Positions 35,325 to 43,499 of a stretch of DNA of 64,000 nt are shown here, piece after piece. Under the pieces are notes generated by a model. The model saw only the letters and a list, made by a program, of their open reading frames with translations, was not told where the DNA came from and searched no databases. How positions within the stretch are numbered: the stretch's first letter is position 1; every line of letters begins with the position of its first letter. The translations under genes and the position numbers were made by a program. The DNA is from Bacteroidales bacterium (GTDB taxonomy: Bacteria; Bacteroidota; Bacteroidia; Bacteroidales; UBA932): NCBI GenBank assembly GCA_017618115.1, contig JAFZUX010000014.1, positions 20,225 through 84,224 on the forward strand, in the 5' to 3' direction.

Positions 35325-36353
35325 ATGGAACTGAATTTGGAACATAAACAGGCAGCCCATTGTGAGAACGGAACGGTATCCGCCCTGCTCAGATACTACG
35401 GCATAAACCTCTCTGAACCAATGGTCTTCGGCCTTGCAAGCGGACTCTTCTTCACCCATCTTCCCTTTGTAAAACTGAGCGGAATGCCGGTAACCTCCTT
35501 CCGCACCTTCCCGGGTGTCTTCTTCAGCCGCATTACCAAACTACTGGGAATCAAGAGAAAGACCAAGCGTTTCTTCAATCAGGAGAAGGCAATGCAGAAG
35601 TTGGACGAACTCTTAAGCAGGGGTATCCCCGTAGGCTGCGTAGTTGGAATGTACTACCTGCCTTATGTTCCAGTAGAGTACCGCTTCCACTTTAACGGCC
35701 ACAATATCTGCGTAATAGGAAAGGATGAGAAGAGCGGAGATTACACCGTTCTGGATTCCAATATCACACAGAAAGTAACCATCTCTCCAAAAGACCTTCA
35801 GACCGTGAGGTTTGCAAAGGGAGGCACCTACCCGCTTATGGGTCAGATGTATTGGATTGAAGAAGTACCTAAGGAGCTTCCGGATATGAAAACCCTCATC
35901 CTCAAATCTATACGGAAGACCTCCAAGCTTATGGCCTACACTCCCGTTCACATTGTGGGAGCCAAAGGCATCATCTACCTCTCCAAAAGAATCCGCAAGT
36001 GGGAGAAGAAGATGGGAAGAAGAAGGGCTCTTCTGAACCTTGCACAGATTGTCCGTATGCTTGAGGAGATAGGAACCGGTGGCGCAGGCTTCCGTTTCAT
36101 CTACGGAGCATTCCTCCAGGAGGCCGCGCAAAAGACAGGCATTGAGGAGTTTAACGCCTACTCTCAAAGAATGACTGAAATTGGAGATATGTGGAGAGAC
36201 TTTGCCTACAAGATCTCCAGAATGTTCAAAAAGAGAAGCACGGAAGAGAACTACACATTTGACCAGTTGGGAGATATGCTGCAGACCATCGGGGAGAAAG
36301 AGTTATCTTTCTTTAAAGAACTGCATTCCGTTTCAAAACAATATCTGAGATAA
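35325..36353 (+). CDS. BtrH-like acyltransferase (papain-type Cys protein)
   Basis: The 342-residue protein has a BtrH N-terminal-type domain. C13 in KQAAHCENGTVSALLRYYG, H126 in FNGHNICVIG and D144 in YTVLDSN line up as a cysteine-protease-like triad. In butirosin biosynthesis BtrH moves an acyl group from a carrier protein to the product. By analogy this enzyme could unload the polyene acyl chain onto the resorcinol, making the ester bond of a flexirubin-type product; that is inference. The C-terminal part is helical and basic. The ATG is one base after the upstream stop. Confidence 0.8.
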   Translation: MELNLEHKQAAHCENGTVSALLRYYGINLSEPMVFGLASGLFFTHLPFVKLSGMPVTSFRTFPGVFFSRITKLLGIKRKTKRFFNQEKAMQKLDELLSRGIPVGCVVGMYYLPYVPVEYRFHFNGHNICVIGKDEKSGDYTVLDSNITQKVTISPKDLQTVRFAKGGTYPLMGQMYWIEEVPKELPDMKTLILKSIRKTSKLMAYTPVHIVGAKGIIYLSKRIRKWEKKMGRRRALLNLAQIVRMLEEIGTGGAGFRFIYGAFLQEAAQKTGIEEFNAYSQRMTEIGDMWRDFAYKISRMFKKRSTEENYTFDQLGDMLQTIGEKELSFFKELHSVSKQYLR

Positions 36354-36357
36354 GAAG

Positions 36358-39300
36358 ATGGTGCAATTCTTCTTGAATATCTACGATTACCTTAAGAGAA
36401 AACGGAGCCTCTGCTTCGGTCTTCTGGCCGGCATAACCATTCTGCTCATTGTTATGACCGCCGCTCTGAAATACAATGAGAACATCTACGATTTCCTCCC
36501 CATAAGCGGCAAACAGCAGAGGGCAATGGCTCTCTACCAGGACATTACAGGAGGACAGCGAGTAATAGCCCTCTTCTCAGAAGGGGATGAAGAACGTATC
36601 ACTCAGGCCGTAGACACCTTTGCAAACATCATCACATCATCCAAGACAAAGCACATTAGTGAGGTGATGTCTCAGATAGATTTTGAAGAACTCTCCGGCA
36701 TAACGGATTTCATTTACGGCAACATTCCTCTGATGCTCTCAGACTCAGACTACACCCACATTGAGCGGATTATCTCAGACCCCAAGGGCGTGGAAGAGCA
36801 ACTCTCTCAGGATGTTACAATGATGATGCTCCCATCCACCGGCTTCATCTCCTCCAACATAAGCAAAGACCCGCTCAACCTTTTCTCATCCGTTATGGGT
36901 CGCCTGCAACAGGCGCTCTCTTCAATGCCGGTTGAGTACGATAACGGATACATCTACACTCCCGGAAGAAAGTATGCCGCGGTGATGATGACCTCCCCTT
37001 ACGGAGCAATGGAGTCTGCCAACAACAACCTGCTGGTCAGCTACATAGACAGCGTAGCACAGGAGACTTCAAAAGTATTTCCGGATGTTAAAATCTCCTT
37101 CACCGGAGCCCCCGTCATTGCGGTAGGCAACGCCGTCAGAATAAAAAAAGACAGTCAGTGGGCAGTCTCAATAGCGGTAACGCTAATCATATTTCTGCTA
37201 ATCTACTCCTTCCGCAAAACAAAGAACCTGATCTTTATAGGAGTAACCATCCTCTTTGGCTGGCTCTTTGCAATGGGCTTTATATCAGTAATTCGCAGTG
37301 ACGTCTCCCTTATAGTTTTAGGCGTTGGTTCCGTGATAATTGGAATAGCCGTCAACTATCCGCTCCACTTTGTTGCCCACACTGAGAGTGCCCTTTCAAT
37401 GAGGCAACTTTTAAAGGAGATGGTTCCTCCGCTTCTGATTGGCAACATTACAACCGTAGGTGCCTTTGCCGCACTTATGCCGCTCAACTCACCTGCACTC
37501 AGAGACCTCGGATTCTTTGCCGCCTTTATGCTGATTGGAACCATTCTCTTTGTGCTCATCTTCTTACCCCACCTTGTAAAGACCAGACAGTCAGAGCAAA
37601 CCGAGCGTCTCTCCTTTGGCAGACTCTCCACCGCCTCTCCTGAAAAACACCCGTGGCTTCTTTGGATTACTCTTATTCTCACGATAGTTTTTGGTTATTT
37701 CAGCACCGGTGTCTCCTTTGATACCAACATCCAGGACATAAACTATATCTCCAAAGAGCAGAAGCAACTCCTTGCAGACCTCAACGTATCTGCCGGCATA
37801 TTAGATACTTCCAACCTTTACCTTGTGGCGGAGGGAGAGAGTTGGGACAAGGCTCTCTCTCAAAGAGCAACCATAACTCCGCTGCTTAACAGACTCAAAG
37901 AGGAGGGAAAGATAAAGGGTTACTCCAACGTAAACTCTCTTATAGGATCCAAGGCGGAGCAGGAGATGAGAGTTAAAAAGTGGGAAGAGTTCTGGAAAGA
38001 AAACAAGGAGAAAACCTTACGGCAACTGAAAGAGAATGCCCCTAAATACGGCTTTAACAGTGAGGCCTTTAGAGAGTTTGAAGAGATATTGAACAAGGAG
38101 TACACCACCCTCAATTTTGAAGATTTTTCATCACTGCGTTCTCTGCTTCTTACAAGCTCTTTTGCAGAGGTTGAAAGACGCTGCTGCGTGGTAGATAAGA
38201 TTGAGGCGGAGGGCAAAGATTTCTCATATCTGGAGGAGGTAATAAATGACAATCTTAAGGATAACGGTTACGCCTTTGACTTTGTCGGAATGAACAGTGC
38301 AATGGCCAACTCACTTTCCAATGATTTCAACTACATAGGATTTGCCTGCGGATTGATTGTCTTCCTGTTCCTCTGGCTCTCATTCGGAAGGCTGGAACTC
38401 AGCCTGTTGGCCTTCCTTCCAATGGCTATGGGCTGGATTTGGATTCTGGGAATTATGTCCCTTCTGGGAATGAGTTTCAACATAGTGAACGTCATTCTTG
38501 CAACCTTCATATTCGGACAGGGAGATGACTACACTATCTTCATAACTGAAGGATTGATAGATGAATACGCCTACCGTAAAAAAGTACTGGCCTCATTTAA
38601 GAACAGCATCATTATCTCCGCCCTAATAATGTTCATTGGAATGGGCTCTCTGATTATTGCCAAACACCCTGCCGTTCACTCACTTGCAGAGGTCACCATA
38701 ATAGGAATGTTCTCCGTTGTCTTTATGGCCTGGATTGTTCCTCCTGCAATTTTCAAATGGCTTGTAAGAACAAAAGAGGGCGTAAGACAGAACCCTATAA
38801 CCATAGAGCAGATACTGCGCACCCTCTTCTTCTACATCACCTATCCTGTTCAACGTCTCTTTAACACTGCCTACATCCCCGGCGTTAAATTCCAGATTGA
38901 CAGCACATCCGCAGACGCAAACAAAACCGCCGAGGACTCCGAGCAATTCAACAACACAACAAACAAGCAGAGATTGCTTAAGAAGTTTTTCTTAAGATCT
39001 ATAAATCAATCTTTAAATTCTACCCTTTATGGATTGGAGAACATCCATCCAAATAAGTACTTTCTAATTGCCCGCGGAACCGTAGTCCTCAGCCAACAGC
39101 CAAAGAGGGAAATACTCAATACTCACTTCTTCCATCACTATCTGATTTACAAGTACATATACAAGGGCATCAGCCTTGAGCACGAGACAAAGAAATTGCT
39201 CAGAAAACATAATGATTTCAGCAGTTGGATAGATGGAGAGAAACCGTATCAAACTATCTCCATTATTGGAGAAAAGCACGGTCAGTTCTCACTGATGTTT

Positions 39301-39471
39301 GCCCTTGTTCATCCGGATATTGAGGTACACGCATTCTGCTACAACGCAGAGGATGCAGCCCTTATAGAGACCCTCTCAGAGAACATCAAAGTTCATCTTG
39401 TAGAGAATGAAAAAACTGCTGTTGAGAATGCAAACGCCCTCAACAGCAGTCTTATCAATCTTAATCTTTAA
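36358..39471 (+). CDS. MMPL/RND-type exporter with decayed C-terminal domains
   Basis: The 1037-residue inner-membrane protein has the RND layout: a first helix, a large periplasmic loop, a helix bundle (GVGSVIIGIAVNYPLHFVAH), a second loop and a second bundle (FIFGQGDDYTIFITEGLIDEY). MMPL exporters of polyene clusters are thought to move pigment lipid to the envelope. From about residue 842 the sequence no longer looks like a membrane protein. It resembles shortened remains of acyltransferase and methyltransferase domains that longer homologues carry, with GEKHG (971-975) in place of a SAM-binding GxGxG. Its stop overlaps the convergent nupC stop by four bases. Confidence 0.85.
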   Translation: MVQFFLNIYDYLKRKRSLCFGLLAGITILLIVMTAALKYNENIYDFLPISGKQQRAMALYQDITGGQRVIALFSEGDEERITQAVDTFANIITSSKTKHISEVMSQIDFEELSGITDFIYGNIPLMLSDSDYTHIERIISDPKGVEEQLSQDVTMMMLPSTGFISSNISKDPLNLFSSVMGRLQQALSSMPVEYDNGYIYTPGRKYAAVMMTSPYGAMESANNNLLVSYIDSVAQETSKVFPDVKISFTGAPVIAVGNAVRIKKDSQWAVSIAVTLIIFLLIYSFRKTKNLIFIGVTILFGWLFAMGFISVIRSDVSLIVLGVGSVIIGIAVNYPLHFVAHTESALSMRQLLKEMVPPLLIGNITTVGAFAALMPLNSPALRDLGFFAAFMLIGTILFVLIFLPHLVKTRQSEQTERLSFGRLSTASPEKHPWLLWITLILTIVFGYFSTGVSFDTNIQDINYISKEQKQLLADLNVSAGILDTSNLYLVAEGESWDKALSQRATITPLLNRLKEEGKIKGYSNVNSLIGSKAEQEMRVKKWEEFWKENKEKTLRQLKENAPKYGFNSEAFREFEEILNKEYTTLNFEDFSSLRSLLLTSSFAEVERRCCVVDKIEAEGKDFSYLEEVINDNLKDNGYAFDFVGMNSAMANSLSNDFNYIGFACGLIVFLFLWLSFGRLELSLLAFLPMAMGWIWILGIMSLLGMSFNIVNVILATFIFGQGDDYTIFITEGLIDEYAYRKKVLASFKNSIIISALIMFIGMGSLIIAKHPAVHSLAEVTIIGMFSVVFMAWIVPPAIFKWLVRTKEGVRQNPITIEQILRTLFFYITYPVQRLFNTAYIPGVKFQIDSTSADANKTAEDSEQFNNTTNKQRLLKKFFLRSINQSLNSTLYGLENIHPNKYFLIARGTVVLSQQPKREILNTHFFHHYLIYKYIYKGISLEHETKKLLRKHNDFSSWIDGEKPYQTISIIGEKHGQFSLMFALVHPDIEVHAFCYNAEDAALIETLSENIKVHLVENEKTAVENANALNSSLINLNL
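39415..39450 (-). terminator. Intrinsic terminator for nupC, inside the exporter coding sequence
   Basis: A perfect 12-bp inverted repeat (ACTGCTGTTGAG / CTCAACAGCAGT) with a 12-base loop is followed on the minus strand by a six-T run. It begins 18 bases beyond the nupC stop and lies within the last codons of the convergent MMPL gene. On the plus strand there is no T run, so it should act only on nupC transcripts. Confidence 0.85.
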
Positions 39472-41129
39472 GCCAGGAACATACCCACCATTGCAGCAGA
39501 TACGAGTGCTACAAGTGCAGCGCCCAGAAGTGCACGCAAACCGTATTCTCCAAGGATGGATTGTTTGTTCGGTGCCATTCCTCCAACGCCTCCGATTATG
39601 ATACCTATGGATGCAAAGTTTGCAAATCCACAGAGTACGTATGTTGCCATAACTATAGACTTAGGAGAAGAGAATACTGAGTTCTGCAACATCTCTGTCA
39701 GTGAGCCGTAGCCTATGAACTCGGTAAGGATGAGTTTCTCTCCCAACAGTCTGGCTACAAATGGAATATCTCCGCCAGGAACGCCTATCAGCCAGATAAG
39801 AGGTGAGAAGACGTATGAGAGTATACACTCCAGAGAGAGGTCTGTATATCTTCCGCCTGAGACATCTGCAATCCAACGGTCCATTGCCGGGAAACTGATG
39901 ATGTTGAGAATGTAATTTACTCCGGCAATCAAAGCGTAGAATACAAGCAGCATTGCGGCAACGTTTGCAGCAAGTTTCAATCCCTGAGTAGTTCCTATTG
40001 AGATGGCATCCAGCACGTTGTCTCCAAGTTTCTCTTTAGAAACCTCAACTGTGGTATCTATCTCCTCTGTCTGCGGTTTGAGAATCTTTGCCATTGCAAT
40101 TGCACCGGGAGCCGCCATTACGGAGGCACTCAAAAGGTGCTTGGCAAACTCAACCGTCATTACCGGATCTCCGCACCCCAACATTCCAATATATGCCGCC
40201 AGCACGCCTCCGCTCATTGTGGCCATTCCGGATACCATAATGAGCATCAACTCACTGCGGGTCATCTTAGGTATATACTCCTTAACCATCAGAGGTGCCT
40301 CTGTCTGGCCCAGGAAAACGTTACCTGCGCAGGAGAGAGACTCCGCACCGGAGATTCTCATAAGCTTGGTCATGATCCAACCCATGAACCATACAATCTT
40401 CTGAAGGATACCCAGATAGAAGAACAATGATGTAAGAGCGGAGAAGAAGACAATGGTTGGAAGAATCTGGAACACAAAGATGTACCCAATGCTGGTTGTG
40501 TCCATCAGAGGTCCGAACAAGAAGTCCGCACCTGCCTTTGTCCATCCCAAAACGGCCACAAAGCACTTTCCGAATACCTCAAAGAACTTCTGTACCGCAG
40601 GGAACATCAAAACGGAGAAGGCAATTATAAACTGCAGAAGCAGAGCGGTTCCAACCGTTCTCCAGTTAATCTTTTTACGGTCTGAGGAGAAGAGCCATGC
40701 AATGAAGACTATTGCCAAAATTCCCAAAAGACCTCTTGCAATAGAACTGAACTTAAAGGAGAGTTTCTTCTCTTCCAGAATTCTGCTGAACATCTCCTTT
40801 CTCTTTGCCAAAGCCTCCTCTTTACTCAGCTCTTCCTGAGTTGTTTCCGGAGCCTCTTCCAGAACAGGATTCTGAGCCTCGCCCTCTACCTCCTGTGCAA
40901 CAGCATCCTTTACTGCATCTTTTACAGCAGCATCCACAGCCTCAACAGCCTGGCCGGCAGCAGTTGCAGCCTGCTCAACTGTCTCTGTCTGAGGAGCATC
41001 TTTCTTAAAGACCTTGCCGTTTGCAATACCGCAGATGAATCCAATAACAATGATAACAAGCGCAACCTTCATAAACTTAGGTCCCAGGAACCCAAGCACA
41101 GGCGCACTCTTTTTAGATTTGTTTTTCAT
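39468..41129 (-). CDS. Concentrative nucleoside transporter (NupC/CNT family) with long N-terminal insert
   Basis: Ion-coupled uptake of nucleosides across the inner membrane. The CNT core (residues about 145-553) includes LPTIVFFSALTSLFFYLGILQ, FLGQTEAPLMVKEYI (the substrate-site Gln-Thr-Glu) and TYVLCGFANFASIGIIIGGVGG. Before it comes a membrane helix (about 26-42) and a roughly 90-residue Ala/Glu/Val-rich acidic linker, which is not part of ordinary CNT proteins. The ATG at 41129 is preferred over a TTG seven codons upstream. Confidence 0.9.
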   Translation of the reverse strand: MKNKSKKSAPVLGFLGPKFMKVALVIIVIGFICGIANGKVFKKDAPQTETVEQAATAAGQAVEAVDAAVKDAVKDAVAQEVEGEAQNPVLEEAPETTQEELSKEEALAKRKEMFSRILEEKKLSFKFSSIARGLLGILAIVFIAWLFSSDRKKINWRTVGTALLLQFIIAFSVLMFPAVQKFFEVFGKCFVAVLGWTKAGADFLFGPLMDTTSIGYIFVFQILPTIVFFSALTSLFFYLGILQKIVWFMGWIMTKLMRISGAESLSCAGNVFLGQTEAPLMVKEYIPKMTRSELMLIMVSGMATMSGGVLAAYIGMLGCGDPVMTVEFAKHLLSASVMAAPGAIAMAKILKPQTEEIDTTVEVSKEKLGDNVLDAISIGTTQGLKLAANVAAMLLVFYALIAGVNYILNIISFPAMDRWIADVSGGRYTDLSLECILSYVFSPLIWLIGVPGGDIPFVARLLGEKLILTEFIGYGSLTEMLQNSVFSSPKSIVMATYVLCGFANFASIGIIIGGVGGMAPNKQSILGEYGLRALLGAALVALVSAAMVGMFLA

Positions 41130-41167
41130 ATAGGTTTGTTTTATTTTCAAATTCCCCCGATTAGGTA

Positions 41168-41193
41168 CAAATATACTATTTTTTGTACTTTTG
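41168..41193. promoter_or_regulatory. Divergent -7 elements for nupC (minus) and tgt (plus)
   Basis: TATATTTG on the minus strand (revcomp of 41168-41175) sits 38 bases from the nupC start. TACTTTTG on the plus strand (41186-41193) sits only 6 bases from the tgt ATG, so a transcript from it would be almost leaderless. Both fit TAnnTTTG; no clear -33 boxes are seen. Confidence 0.4.
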
Positions 41194-41199
41194 TCCGTT

Positions 41200-42336
41200 A
41201 TGCTGTTTGAAGATATTCATACTAATCCCGATAGTTATGCGCGTGCGGCCGTTTTACACACCGGCCACGGAGACATACCCACCCCTATCTTTATGCCGGT
41301 AGGCACGGTGGGGAGCGTAAAGGGCGTTTACCATCGCGATTTAAAAGAAGATATAGGGGCCAAGATAATCTTGGGCAACACCTACCACCTGCTGCTAAGA
41401 CCCGGTACGGAGCTGATTAACAAGGCGGGAGGACTGCATAAGTTTGTGGGTTGGGACCGCCCTATTCTTACGGACAGCGGCGGATTCCAGGTATTTTCAC
41501 TGGCCGCCCGCCGCAAGATTACAGAGGAAGGCTGCACATTCCGCTCACACATAGACGGTTCCAAACATATATTCACTCCGGAGAACAACGTGGATATTCA
41601 GAGAATGATTGGGGCGGACATAATGATGGCGCTGGATGAGTGCACCCCAGGAACGGCAGACTTTAGTTATGCAAAGAAGTCTATGGAACTTACCCACAGG
41701 TGGTTAAAACGCTGCATCAAACACTTTAAGGAGACCGAGCCGCTTTACGGATACCGCCAGCTCTTCTTCCCAATAGTGCAGGGATGCGTCTATCCGGAAC
41801 TCAGAAGAGAGGCCGCCAGAGTAGTTGCTGAGGCGGATATGGACGGCTGCGCCATTGGAGGACTTTCCGTAGGAGAGCCAACGGAGAAGATGTATGAGAT
41901 GCTGGATGTGCTTAAGACAGAGCTTCCTAAAGACAAGCCACGCTACCTTATGGGCGTGGGAACCCCTGCCAACATACTTGAGGGCATAGACCGCGGAATA
42001 GATATGTTTGACTGCGTGATGCCAACCCGTAACGGCCGTAACGGTCAGATTTTCACCTGGGAAGGCACCATCAACATAAAGAACAAGTGCTGGGAGGACG
42101 ACTTCTCCCCAATAGATTCTAACGGCACCTCCTTTGTAGATACCGCCTACAGCAAGGCCTACCTGAGGCACATGTTCATTGCAGGAGAGATGTTGGGAGC
42201 CCAGATTGCCAGCAGCCACAACCTGGCCTTCTATTTGGATTTGGTAACAAAGGCTAGGGAGCATATTTTGCAGGGAGATTTCAAGAGTTGGAAAGAGAGC
42301 GTTGTTGGTAAACTATCTCAGAGAATAACAAGATAA
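41200..42336 (+). CDS. tgt: Queuine tRNA-ribosyltransferase (TGT) lacking zinc cysteines
   Basis: Exchanges G34 of tRNAs with GUN anticodons for the queuosine precursor preQ1. The 378-residue protein keeps the catalytic residues: D92 in LTDSGGFQVFS and D261 in FDCVMPTRNGRNG, plus the GLSVGEP loop. The structural zinc site (C-x-C-x2-C...H) reads G299, S301, D304 and H330 with exactly the usual spacing, so the three cysteines are gone. The short leader from the -7 box is noted above. The permease gene follows after 23 bases. Confidence 0.95.
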   Translation: MLFEDIHTNPDSYARAAVLHTGHGDIPTPIFMPVGTVGSVKGVYHRDLKEDIGAKIILGNTYHLLLRPGTELINKAGGLHKFVGWDRPILTDSGGFQVFSLAARRKITEEGCTFRSHIDGSKHIFTPENNVDIQRMIGADIMMALDECTPGTADFSYAKKSMELTHRWLKRCIKHFKETEPLYGYRQLFFPIVQGCVYPELRREAARVVAEADMDGCAIGGLSVGEPTEKMYEMLDVLKTELPKDKPRYLMGVGTPANILEGIDRGIDMFDCVMPTRNGRNGQIFTWEGTINIKNKCWEDDFSPIDSNGTSFVDTAYSKAYLRHMFIAGEMLGAQIASSHNLAFYLDLVTKAREHILQGDFKSWKESVVGKLSQRITR

Positions 42337-42359
42337 AAGGCAGAGAAAGAGCAAAGAGA

Positions 42360-43490
42360 ATGACCTTCAGTATAGAGAACATAAAGCAGAAAATCAGAGA
42401 CTTCAAGCCTCAGATTACAACCATAGACAAGTACATCATAAAGAAGTTTATTGGTACCTACGCTATTGCTCTGCTGCTTATCATCGGCATTGTCATAATC
42501 TTTGACCTCAGTGAAAAGATAGACAAGTTTGTAGACCACCAGGCGCCTATCCAACTGATTATCTTCCAGTACTATGCAAACTTCATCCCTTACTTTGTAA
42601 ACATGTTCTCTCCAATGTTTGTCTTCATCACGGTAATCTTCTTTACCTCAAAGATGGCGGCAAACACTGAGATTATTGCAATACTGGCGGGCGGAATCAG
42701 TTTCAAAAGATTTATGTGGCCGTACTTCATCTCCTCTGCCGCAATTGCTCTCTTTACGCTCATTCTCAACCTCTACGTTGTACCTCCTTGCAACAAAGGC
42801 AGATTGGCTTTTGAGAACAAATACGTTAAGGCAAAATATGAGGCCGGCAGCCGCAACGTTCACTACCAGATTGCTCCGGGAACCTTTGTTTACGTGCAGA
42901 GTTTCAGCCCGTTCAACAACACCGCTTACGGCTTCACGCTAGAAAGCATTGAAAGTCACGATATTAAGTCCAAGCTCTCTGCCAACGAGGCTCAGTGGGA
43001 CTCCACAATGCAGGGATGGATTCTGAAAGATTTTGTTCTCCGTCAATATGAAGACGGACAAGAGAGCGTATACGCCGGAAAGAGGAGAGACACTGTAATT
43101 GCCTTAACCATAGAGGATTTCTACAGGAAGAAGAACACAGTTCAGGCGCTTCCGGCACGCCAACTCAGAAAACTTATCAGAGATCAGAAACTCCGCGGAG
43201 ATGACACAATTCAGTTCTCTCTCATAGAGAAGAACACCCGTTGGGCAATGCCGTTTGCCGCCTTCATCTTAACGCTCATAGGAGTTTCACTCTCCTCCAA
43301 GAAGAGACGTGGTGGAATTGGTATGAACATAGGAATTGGAATAGCCCTCAGCTTCTCCTACATCCTCTTCCTACGTTTCTCACAGATGTTCGTTTATTCC
43401 GGCACACTACCGCCGTTCATAGCCCTTTGGCTCCCTAACGTCATCTACGCCTTCATAGCCTACTACCTCTACCGCATCGCCCCTAAATAG
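42360..43490 (+). CDS. LptF/LptG-family (YjgP/YjgQ) membrane permease, second copy
   Basis: The 376-residue protein has the six-helix LptF/G topology with a periplasmic domain between the two helix triplets (KKFIGTYAIALLLIIGIVIIFD..., FAAFILTLIGVSLSSKKRRGGIG). This copy is of normal family length, unlike the 513-residue homologue at 25618. The coupling-helix region MAANTEIIAILAGGISFKRFMWPY is well conserved. In Bacteroidota a tgt-lptF/G pair is common. Which copy is LptF and which LptG cannot be told. Confidence 0.92.
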   Translation: MTFSIENIKQKIRDFKPQITTIDKYIIKKFIGTYAIALLLIIGIVIIFDLSEKIDKFVDHQAPIQLIIFQYYANFIPYFVNMFSPMFVFITVIFFTSKMAANTEIIAILAGGISFKRFMWPYFISSAAIALFTLILNLYVVPPCNKGRLAFENKYVKAKYEAGSRNVHYQIAPGTFVYVQSFSPFNNTAYGFTLESIESHDIKSKLSANEAQWDSTMQGWILKDFVLRQYEDGQESVYAGKRRDTVIALTIEDFYRKKNTVQALPARQLRKLIRDQKLRGDDTIQFSLIEKNTRWAMPFAAFILTLIGVSLSSKKRRGGIGMNIGIGIALSFSYILFLRFSQMFVYSGTLPPFIALWLPNVIYAFIAYYLYRIAPK

Positions 43491-43499
43491 ACAATAGTT

